The position numbers were made by a program, and so were the translations under genes. DNA of 5,468 nt from Ectopseudomonas composti (GTDB taxonomy: Bacteria > Pseudomonadota > Gammaproteobacteria > Pseudomonadales > Pseudomonadaceae): NCBI GenBank assembly GCA_946886245.1, contig CAMPIF010000328.1, forward strand, positions 1 through 5,468, read 5' to 3'. A model generated the notes under the pieces. That model was not told where the DNA came from. It saw nothing but the letters and a program-made list of their open reading frames with translations, and made no database searches. The first letter of the stretch is position 1; each line of letters begins with the position of its first letter. Shown piece after piece: positions 1 through 5,222 of this stretch.

Positions 1-901
1 GCACGTACAGCCGGTTGGCGCAGACGCAGGTCTGCCCGGCGTTGCGGTACTTGGCGACCATCGCACCTTCGACCGCCGCATCGAGATCGGCATCCTCGAA
101 CACGATGAAGGGCGCATTGCCACCCAGCTCCAGCGAAAGTTTCTTCAGCGTCGGTGCACATTGCTCCATCAATTTGATGCCGACACCGGTGGAGCCGGTG
201 AACGACAGCTTGCGCACGATGGGGTTGGCGCACAGCTCGGCACCGACGTCCCGAGAACGCTCGGCATCGGCCGGCAGCACACTGAACAGCCCGGCCGGGA
301 TCCCCGCGCGCTCGGCCAGCACCGCCAGCGCCAGCGCGCTGAACGGTGTCTGTGGGGCCGGTTTGAGCACCATGGCGCAGCCAGCGGCCAGTGCCGGACC
401 GGCCTTGCGGGTGATCATCGCCGCCGGGAAGTTCCAGGGCGTGATAGCTGCGGTCACGCCAATGGGCTCCTTGGTCACGATCAGGCGCTTGTCCGGCTGA
501 TGGCCGGGAATGGTGTCGCCGTAGACACGCTTGGCCTCTTCGGCGAACCATTCGATGAAAGATGCCGCGTAAAGCACCTCACCGCGCGCCTCGGTCAGCG
601 GCTTGCCCTGCTCGGCCGTCATGATCCGGGCCAGGTCTTCCTGATTGGCCAGCATCAGCTCGTGCCATTTGCGCAGTCGTGCCGCCCGCTCCTTGGCCGT
701 CAACGCACGCCAGGCGGGTTGGGCAGCCTGCGCCGCCTCGATGGCCTGACGGGTCTGCGCGGCGCCGATGTTCGGCACGCTGCCCAGCGACTCGCCGTTG
801 GCAGGGTTGAAGATTTCAGTCACATCGCCATTACTGGCGTCACACCACTGGCCGTCGATATAGGCCTGATGGCGCAGCAGATCGGGATCGTTCAGTTGCA
901 T
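1..901 (-). CDS. gabD: Succinate-semialdehyde dehydrogenase, GabD type (partial, C-terminus beyond left edge)
   Basis: NAD(P)-dependent cytosolic aldehyde dehydrogenase that oxidises succinate semialdehyde to succinate; GabD-family enzymes often also accept glutarate semialdehyde. The first 300 residues are present, against about 480 for the family, so the last third lies outside the window. Visible ALDH landmarks: the PWNFP motif with catalytic Asn157, the cofactor-binding Lys180 in VLKP, the FTGST nucleotide-binding loop near 234-238, general base Glu258 in LELGG, and nucleophile Cys292 in GQTCVCANR. The Cys-x-Cys pair (292/294) matches what I recall of E. coli GabD, as do the N-terminus and the ITPWNFPAAMITRK stretch. 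Residues 210-220 look a few residues longer than in E. coli. The ATG at 901-899 has an AGGAG Shine-Dalgarno six bases upstream. It is the third gene of the adh-permease-gabD operon, 63 nt after the permease, with a strong hairpin in the gap. Family assignment is firm; the in vivo substrate (C4 or C5 semialdehyde) is inferred. Confidence 0.93.
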   Translation of the reverse strand, partial: MQLNDPDLLRHQAYIDGQWCDASNGDVTEIFNPANGESLGSVPNIGAAQTRQAIEAAQAAQPAWRALTAKERAARLRKWHELMLANQEDLARIMTAEQGKPLTEARGEVLYAASFIEWFAEEAKRVYGDTIPGHQPDKRLIVTKEPIGVTAAITPWNFPAAMITRKAGPALAAGCAMVLKPAPQTPFSALALAVLAERAGIPAGLFSVLPADAERSRDVGAELCANPIVRKLSFTGSTGVGIKLMEQCAPTLKKLSLELGGNAPFIVFEDADLDAAVEGAMVAKYRNAGQTCVCANRLYV

Positions 902-907
902 GATTTT

Positions 908-912
908 CTCCT
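908..912 (-). promoter_or_regulatory. Shine-Dalgarno of gabD
   Basis: AGGAG lies six bases before the ATG at 901-899, fixing the gabD start. It begins only three bases after the foot of the intergenic hairpin at 916-941, so folding or processing of that hairpin could affect ribosome access. Confidence 0.7.
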
Positions 913-915
913 GCT

Positions 916-941
916 GCCGAGGGAGGCGTTCCCCCCTCGGC
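916..941 (-). other. Strong intercistronic hairpin between permease and gabD
   Basis: On the transcribed strand the 26 nt fold into an 11-bp stem with an AACG tetraloop. The outer eight pairs (GCCGAGGG with CCCTCGGC) are perfect, followed by one G:U and two G:C pairs. No U-tract follows; the next bases run straight into the gabD Shine-Dalgarno. A full rho-independent terminator is therefore unlikely. More plausible roles are protecting the 3' end of the upstream message, an RNase processing site, or setting the gabD to permease expression ratio. The structure is seen in the sequence; the role is inferred. Confidence 0.65.
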
Positions 942-964
942 TGAATGGGGGGATTGCAAAGGCC

Positions 965-2344
965 TCACTCGGCGGGCGGCAAGTCCTTGGTGAAGGTCTG
1001 GTCGTTCTCGCCGCGGAACATCCTTGCCCCATAGATCAGCGCGCACAGGCCAACGCCGATGGCGAAGGCCCAGCCGGCGCCCTTGATCGCCAGCACTGCG
1101 CCGATCACCCCGGCAATGCCCAGATCACGCTGGCTGCGCGCCTCCATGATGCCCAGGCGCACGCTGACGTAGCCCTGGATCAGCAGGGTCAGCGCCAGCG
1201 CCACACCGAGAATCGGCTGCAGCAGGGTGACCACCGGCAGCAGCAACAGGCCGGTGTTGGTGCCCCAGCGGAACGAGCCGACACCGCCGTAGATGGACTT
1301 CATTGCCTGGGCACCGCCCTTGAAGCGTTCGGTGATCACCACCTGCATGGCCGACCACTGCGGGCCACACATGGCCACGTCCGGGCCGAAGATGCTCATG
1401 AAGGCATTGCGCCCACCAAAGATCAGGTGCGAGCGGTTGGGGTTGAAGTCGACCTTCTCGTCACTGCGCACATGGTCGGCTTCGGACAGGATCGCCCTGG
1501 CCCCCAGCACGTCACCGAACACCACCAGATAGGCGGCGAACACGGTGGGAATGGCGGTGACGAACATCATCAGCGGCGGCATGCCAAGGCCGAATACGGT
1601 GTACTCGTTCCACAGGGTGACGAAGTCCGGCTGGCTGATACCCCACTCGATGCTGGGCCAGGGTGCCTCACCGAAGATCGGCGCGACGATCACCGCCAGC
1701 AGAATGATCGGGAAGATGCCCAGCTTGGCGAAGTTCCACCAGAAGCGGTTGCGCTTCTTCAGCTCCTGGAAGTGAAGGGAGAACACCAGATAGAAGGCGA
1801 TCCCGACGGCGATGGAAATGGTCCAGGGGAAGCTGTCGAAGCGGCCGCCTTCCTTGAACACCGTCACCACCGCACTGAGGCCGGCGCCCATGATGATGCC
1901 GGCCTTGAGCGCAGAGGGCACCAGGGACACCACCTTGCGCGCCATGCCCGTCATGCCCAGGCCTATCGAGAACACCCCCAGCATCAACTGGAAGGCAATC
2001 AGCGCATGCACCCGCTCCGGGCCCTCCGGGAACTGGCTGCAGTAGGCCATCAACAGCGGAATCGCCGGGGTGATCCAGCCCGGAACCACAGGGTCGCCCA
2101 GCAGATGGTGAGTGAGGTACAGCAGGCCGTTGAGCATGACCACCGCCAGCGCCACCTCGAAAGGCATGCCGAGGAATTCGGTCATCAGCGGAATCGCCGC
2201 CAGATCCACCGCACACATGAGCAGTCCCTGCATGTAGTCGGAGATTTCGAAGCGGTAATGAATGAAAGGCAGACGCACCTTGAATGGCCCCACCGGCCAG
2301 TAGGGGGCTTCCACACCAAGGTCTTGTTGATGCAGTTCGGACAT
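965..2344 (-). CDS. Polytopic inner-membrane permease, distantly xanthine/uracil-permease (NCS2)-like; substrate unknown
   Basis: A 459-residue hydrophobic protein with roughly 11-13 predicted membrane segments, for example near residues 37-58, 62-80, 112-133, 143-163, 172-192, 206-224, 250-276, 363-400, 408-422 and 424-440. The hydrophilic N-terminus and a charged loop near 285-312 look cytoplasmic. The TPAIPL stretch (92-97), the VVFGDVLGARA segment near 274-284 (placed like the acidic-residue helix of NCS2 carriers) and the following re-entrant-like GPDVAMCGP segment suggest a 7+7 NCS2/SulP-type fold. I do not recognise a characterised family, so this rests on pattern only. It lies between adh and gabD, which implies uptake of the substrate or an intermediate of that pathway. 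A GTG nine bases upstream (2353-2351) would add three residues. I chose the ATG because GGGTGA precedes it at good spacing and would overlap the GTG start. The N-terminal LPFIHYRFE motif recalls that of some uncharacterised bacterial permeases (DUF3360-like), a loose resemblance. Confidence 0.85.
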   Translation of the reverse strand: MSELHQQDLGVEAPYWPVGPFKVRLPFIHYRFEISDYMQGLLMCAVDLAAIPLMTEFLGMPFEVALAVVMLNGLLYLTHHLLGDPVVPGWITPAIPLLMAYCSQFPEGPERVHALIAFQLMLGVFSIGLGMTGMARKVVSLVPSALKAGIIMGAGLSAVVTVFKEGGRFDSFPWTISIAVGIAFYLVFSLHFQELKKRNRFWWNFAKLGIFPIILLAVIVAPIFGEAPWPSIEWGISQPDFVTLWNEYTVFGLGMPPLMMFVTAIPTVFAAYLVVFGDVLGARAILSEADHVRSDEKVDFNPNRSHLIFGGRNAFMSIFGPDVAMCGPQWSAMQVVITERFKGGAQAMKSIYGGVGSFRWGTNTGLLLLPVVTLLQPILGVALALTLLIQGYVSVRLGIMEARSQRDLGIAGVIGAVLAIKGAGWAFAIGVGLCALIYGARMFRGENDQTFTKDLPPAE

Positions 2345-2349
2345 TTGAG

Positions 2350-2355
2350 TCACCC
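2350..2355 (-). promoter_or_regulatory. Shine-Dalgarno deciding the permease start
   Basis: GGGTGA sits five bases before the ATG at 2344-2342 and matches the 3' part of the canonical anti-SD complement. The alternative GTG at 2353-2351 falls inside this site and has only AT-rich sequence and AAGCTGG upstream, so the ATG is preferred. Confidence 0.5.
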
Positions 2356-2381
2356 AGCTTTATTAGAGTTGTATTTCAGCC

Positions 2382-2401
2382 GGCCCCAGCACACTGGGGC
2401 C
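2382..2401 (-). other. Perfect 8-bp GC hairpin between adh and permease
   Basis: GGCCCCAG and CTGGGGCC form a perfect inverted repeat around a TGTG loop (minus-strand reading), 20 nt after the adh stop codon and about 37 nt before the permease start. The bases after the stem are GGCTGAAATAC with no T-run, so it is not a convincing intrinsic terminator. It may be an mRNA-stabilising or processing hairpin, or a weak attenuator making adh the best expressed gene of the operon. The structure is directly visible; the function is inferred. Confidence 0.6.
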
Positions 2402-2421
2402 TGTCATCTTCGTTGCGGTAA

Positions 2422-3570
2422 TCAGTAGGCAGCGCGGTAGATTTGTTCGATGTCGCCAGCCGTCAGGCGCCGCGGATTGTTGCGCATCAGGCGGTCGATC
2501 TTGCTCGCCTCCTCGGCCATGGCCGGGATGGCGTCTTGCGGCACGCCGAAGCTGCGCATGCCCTTGGGAATGTCGACGCTGGCGCACAGCTCGGCCATGG
2601 CCTCGACGGCCAGGTCGGCGGCGACCTTGTCGCTCAGGCCATGCGTCTGCACACCGAGAGCGGCGGCGATCTCGGCCATGCGTTCGACGCAGGCCAGCTT
2701 GTTCCAGGCCATCACATAGGGCAGCAGCAAGGCATTGCTGACGCCGTGAGCGATGTTGAAGCGCCCGCCCAGGGGATAGGCCAGCGCATGCACGGCGCCC
2801 ACGCCGGCATTACCGAAGGCCATGCCGGCCATCAGGCTGGCGGTGGCCATGTCTTCGCGAGCGACCAGGTCAGCCGGGTTGGCATAGGCCTTGGGCAGCG
2901 CCTTGGCGATCAGCTTGATCGCACCAATGGCCAGGGCATCGGTGATGGGCGAGGCGTTGACCGACAGGTAGGACTCCACCGCGTGTACCAGTGCATCGAC
3001 GCCACTGGCAGCGGTCACGCCGCGCGGGCAGGTCAGGGTCATCAGCGGGCTGACCAGGGCGACGTCGGGCAACAGGTAATCGCTGACGATGCCCTTCTTC
3101 AGTTGCGCCTGCTTGTCGGAGAGGATCGACACGTTGGTCACTTCCGAGCCGGTGCCGGCGGTGGTCGGAATGGCAATCAGCGGCGGGCCTTTGCGCTTGA
3201 CCTGATCGACACCGAACAACTCTTCCAGTGCACCGTCATGACCGACGTAACCGGCCACGGCCTTGGCGATATCGATGGCGCTGCCGCCGCCGACGCCGAT
3301 CAGACCATCGTGACCGCCGTCGCGATAGACCTTGGCGCAGGCCTCGACGATGGCGATCTCCGGCTCCGGCTCGACACCATCAAAGATGCCATAGCGGCGT
3401 TCGCCGAGTTGCTTGAGGACATGCTCGACCGTACCGGACTTGATCAGGATGGCGTCGGTGACGATCAGCGGATTGGTGATATTCAGTCGAGGCAGTTCGA
3501 GCGCCAGTTGCTCCACGGCACCCTGGCCGGTCAGCAGCTTGTTGGCGATCTTGAATGCGGCAGTGTTCAT
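2422..3570 (-). CDS. Iron-containing (group III) alcohol dehydrogenase
   Basis: NAD(P)-dependent cytosolic dehydrogenase of the Fe-ADH family (FucO/YiaY/ErcA relatives), interconverting a primary alcohol and its aldehyde. The 382-residue length is typical. The N-terminal dinucleotide-binding domain has GGGSAID at 94-100 and TTAGTGSE at 136-143. The C-terminal metal domain supplies the four expected ligands: Asp192 and His196 (DALVHA), His261 (AVHALAYPLGG) and His275 (NIAHG). The C-terminal RNNPR motif resembles ErcA/YiaY-type enzymes rather than the 4-hydroxybutyrate dehydrogenase GbdA, as I recall them. The reading frame stays open to an ATG at 3681, but that extension would span the sigma-54 promoter. 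The ATG at 3570 has TAAGGGG seven bases upstream and gives the normal family N-terminus. It is the first gene of the operon, 77 nt before the permease. Pairing with gabD suggests an omega-hydroxy acid or diol substrate; this is inference. Confidence 0.95.
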   Translation of the reverse strand: MNTAAFKIANKLLTGQGAVEQLALELPRLNITNPLIVTDAILIKSGTVEHVLKQLGERRYGIFDGVEPEPEIAIVEACAKVYRDGGHDGLIGVGGGSAIDIAKAVAGYVGHDGALEELFGVDQVKRKGPPLIAIPTTAGTGSEVTNVSILSDKQAQLKKGIVSDYLLPDVALVSPLMTLTCPRGVTAASGVDALVHAVESYLSVNASPITDALAIGAIKLIAKALPKAYANPADLVAREDMATASLMAGMAFGNAGVGAVHALAYPLGGRFNIAHGVSNALLLPYVMAWNKLACVERMAEIAAALGVQTHGLSDKVAADLAVEAMAELCASVDIPKGMRSFGVPQDAIPAMAEEASKIDRLMRNNPRRLTAGDIEQIYRAAY

Positions 3571-3577
3571 CAGCAGG

Positions 3578-3584
3578 CCCCTTA
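3578..3584 (-). promoter_or_regulatory. Shine-Dalgarno of the Fe-ADH gene
   Basis: TAAGGGG ends seven bases before the ATG at 3570-3568. It is the reason for choosing that start over the in-frame upstream ATG at 3681, which would translate through the promoter. Confidence 0.75.
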
Positions 3585-3620
3585 TGCGTTGTTGTGCTGA
3601 GCGGGTTCGGGGCTTGCCAT

Positions 3621-3636
3621 AGCCATTCCTGTGCCA
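3621..3636 (-). promoter_or_regulatory. Sigma-54 (-24/-12) promoter of the adh-permease-gabD operon
   Basis: The minus strand reads TGGCACAGGAATGGCT, compared with the consensus TGGCACG-N4-TTGCW. The essential GG and GC doublets are separated by exactly 10 bases, and the -24 half (C)TGGCAC is perfect. Mismatches are A for G at the seventh position and TGGC for TTGC at -12. The predicted start is near 3610, giving a 40-nt leader before the adh ATG with its Shine-Dalgarno in place. The adjacent upstream gene encodes a sigma-54 activator, which strongly supports the call. Confidence 0.85.
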
Positions 3637-3657
3637 GCTCGCCGAAAGCGGCGTGCT
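3636..3657 (-). other. Dyad immediately upstream of the -24 element
   Basis: An interrupted inverted repeat: AGC and GCT outer arms, a T:T mismatch, then CGCCG and CGGCG around a four-base loop. It abuts the sigma-54 promoter on its upstream side. As RNA it could be a weak 3' hairpin for the regulator transcript, but there is no T-run after it. As DNA it could be a protein site. The role is unknown. Confidence 0.35.
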
Positions 3658-3700
3658 AGAAGGCTTGCGTCGATTTGTCACAGCGCGCTACGGGCTGCGC

Positions 3701-3720
3701 TTGATCAGAAAACCAATCAA
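3701..3720 (-). promoter_or_regulatory. Putative upstream activator site A
   Basis: A 20-bp dyad with perfect TTGAT and ATCAA arms separated by 10 bp. It contains the shared motif GATC-N6-CCAATCAA (3703-3720). Its centre is about 101 bp upstream of the predicted sigma-54 start, within the usual range for enhancer-binding proteins. The second copy lies exactly 31 bp (three helical turns) further upstream. It is probably bound by a dimer of the regulator encoded at 3748-5118; binding is inferred. Confidence 0.65.
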
Positions 3721-3731
3721 AGCCGTGTATT

Positions 3732-3751
3732 TCGATCCATTTTCCAATCAA
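3732..3751 (-). promoter_or_regulatory. Putative upstream activator site B, overlapping the regulator stop codon
   Basis: Second copy of GATC-N6-CCAATCAA (3734-3751), identical to site A in all 12 fixed positions while the six spacer bases differ (CATTTT against AGAAAA). The arms are TCGAT and ATCAA, one mismatch from a perfect dyad. Its centre is near -132. It covers the TGA of the regulator gene (3748-3750), so the enhancer extends into the coding region. Confidence 0.62.
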
Positions 3752-5118
3752 CCCTGTTCCCAGCGCTTCATCTTCTGCACCAGCGTCGCCTGGCTGAGCC
3801 CCAGCACCTTGGCCGCCTCTCGGGTGGTCTTGTGCTGCATCAGCGCACGACGGATGAGGCGCCGCTCGAGGTTCTCCACCTGCTTGCGCAGGGGCAGCAG
3901 GTCGTCTTCGCCGGCGTCGCTGCGGGCGATGCGCATCTCCTCCGGCAGGTCGAACAGCTCTATGCGCTCGCCGCTGGCAGTGACCACCAGGCGCTCGACC
4001 AGATTGATCAGCTCACGGATGTTGCCGGGCCAGACGTAGTCGGTCAGTGCATCGAGCGCTTCGAGTTCCCAGCTCAGCGCTCGACCATAACGCTGGTTGA
4101 ACTCGGCCAGGTAGAAATCCAGCAGCGGCTGAATTTCCTCGGGCCGCTCGCGCAAGGCCGGAATATGGATCGGCACGACGTTGAGCCGGTAGTAGAGGTC
4201 GGCGCGAAAACGCCCCTCGGCGACCATCGTACGCAGGTCGTGGTGGGTGGCGGTGATGATGCGCACGTCCACCTCCTTCAACTCCAGGCCACCAACCGGA
4301 ATGAAGCGACTCTCCTCGATCACCTTGAGCAGCTTGACCTGCAGCGGCAGCGGCAGATCGCCGATCTCATCGAGAAATACCGTGCCCTGGTGCGCCAGCT
4401 CCAGCAGACCACGCTTGCCCTTGCTACCGGCGCCGGTGAAGGCGCCTGGCACATAGCCGAACAGCTCGGCCTCGATCAGGTTCTCCGGCAGCGCACCACA
4501 GTTCAGCGCGAGAAAAGGCTGCGCCGCGCGCGGGCTGCTCTTGTGGATGTACTGGGCGATCAGGGTCTTGCCGACGCCGGTTTCCCCCTGCAGCAGCACC
4601 TTCACGTCGCTGGCGGCGACCTGCCGTGCCTGCATGAAGACGCGCCCGGAAGCAGGCTGATCGGCGACTGGCGAGGCATCGAGCAGATCGTCACGCTGCC
4701 CGGCATGCAGCCTGGCCGTGCTGCTGCGTAACTGCTTCAGCTGCTGCAGCTCGTCTCGCTCGTGCTTCATGCGCAACAGCTCGGTCATGTCGCGCACGGT
4801 ACTGACCACGTAGCGCACGCGTCCATCGCCGGCGAAGATCGGCGTACCGCTGACCAGCAGGCGTTTGCCCTGGCTGACGCTCTGCATCAGCGATAGCGCC
4901 TTGCCTTCCTTGAGCACGCGCAGGGACACCGACTGCGAGATCACGCCCTGCTCCACCAGCGCCTGCATGTGCTGGCCGACGACGTCCTCGGCACGCAGCC
5001 CGGTCAGGCGCTCATAGGCACTGTTGACCTTGAGGGTGATGCCGTCGGCGTCGGTGATGTAGACGCCATCGTGCAACGCGTCGATCAGCTCGCGAAAACC
5101 GGGATCATCGAAGTCCAT
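3748..5118 (-). CDS. Sigma-54-dependent transcriptional activator (PAS, AAA+, Fis-type HTH)
   Basis: A 456-residue cytosolic enhancer-binding protein expected to activate the sigma-54 promoter at 3621-3636. Domains in order: an N-terminal PAS sensor at about 8-115 (DGVYITDADG, VNSAYERLTG, and the VRDMTE exit typical of PAS domains), a short coiled linker near 115-135, an AAA+ domain at about 150-380, and a Fis-type helix-turn-helix at about 428-453 (TTREAAKVLGLSQATLVQKM). AAA+ landmarks are Walker A GETGVGKT (178-185), the sigma-54-contacting GAFTGA loop (225-230), Walker B VFLDE (247-251), the FRADLYYRLNV arginine-finger region (304-314) and WPGNIREL (363-370). All are intact, so it should be active. 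There is no receiver domain, so it is not a two-component regulator; it probably senses a small ligand through PAS. The ATG at 5118 has AAGG at good spacing. It is co-oriented with and directly upstream of the operon, 177 nt away. Confidence 0.95.
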   Translation of the reverse strand: MDFDDPGFRELIDALHDGVYITDADGITLKVNSAYERLTGLRAEDVVGQHMQALVEQGVISQSVSLRVLKEGKALSLMQSVSQGKRLLVSGTPIFAGDGRVRYVVSTVRDMTELLRMKHERDELQQLKQLRSSTARLHAGQRDDLLDASPVADQPASGRVFMQARQVAASDVKVLLQGETGVGKTLIAQYIHKSSPRAAQPFLALNCGALPENLIEAELFGYVPGAFTGAGSKGKRGLLELAHQGTVFLDEIGDLPLPLQVKLLKVIEESRFIPVGGLELKEVDVRIITATHHDLRTMVAEGRFRADLYYRLNVVPIHIPALRERPEEIQPLLDFYLAEFNQRYGRALSWELEALDALTDYVWPGNIRELINLVERLVVTASGERIELFDLPEEMRIARSDAGEDDLLPLRKQVENLERRLIRRALMQHKTTREAAKVLGLSQATLVQKMKRWEQG

Positions 5119-5151
5119 CTGGCCGCCTTGTTACGACAGGAGAAACTGCAC

Positions 5152-5157
5152 ATTCTA
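5152..5157 (-). promoter_or_regulatory. Possible -10 element for the regulator gene
   Basis: TAGAAT on the minus strand matches the sigma-70 -10 hexamer at five of six positions and lies 33 bases before the regulator ATG, between the upstream terminator and the gene. I see no convincing -35 hexamer at 16-18 bp spacing, so this is a weak call. Confidence 0.25.
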
Positions 5158-5174
5158 CGCCCGGAAACGAGCAA

Positions 5175-5200
5175 GGCCCCGCCGGTTTCCCGGCGAGGCC
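5175..5200 (-). terminator. Hairpin terminator after the ABC transporter permease gene
   Basis: An 11-bp inverted repeat with a single mismatch (GGCCTCGCCGG against CCGGCGGGGCC on the minus strand) around a GAAA loop, located 23 bases after the permease stop codon. Downstream on the transcribed strand comes TTGCTCGTTT, a weak T-rich tail common at pseudomonad terminators. It probably separates the ABC transporter operon from the regulator gene. Confidence 0.72.
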
Positions 5201-5222
5201 CTGAACCTGCAGCTGCGGCGAT

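Noticed and set aside
2345..2353. GTG start of the permease at 2353
   Set aside because: It lies within the Shine-Dalgarno of the downstream ATG and has a poorer ribosome-binding site of its own; it cannot be excluded.
161..2428. Very long plus-strand open frame (755 codons) across gabD and the permease gene, and a 385-codon one at 2443-3600
   Set aside because: They are antisense to well-supported genes, their translations are rich in Arg, Gln, His and Gly with no recognisable domain, and long open antisense frames are usual in GC-rich pseudomonad genes.
3571..3681. N-terminal extension of the Fe-ADH to the in-frame ATG at 3681
   Set aside because: It would cover the sigma-54 promoter, has no family-like sequence, and the ATG at 3570 has a good Shine-Dalgarno and gives the normal N-terminus.
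3715..3727. IHF-like site AATCAA-N4-GTG between operator and promoter
   Set aside because: One mismatch in the TTR part, and the AATCAA is already explained by the repeated operator arm; IHF would be expected at such a promoter, but this is not a convincing site.
3631..4731. Plus-strand open frame of 366 codons across the regulator gene
   Set aside because: Antisense shadow of the sigma-54 activator, whose domains and motifs are unambiguous on the other strand.
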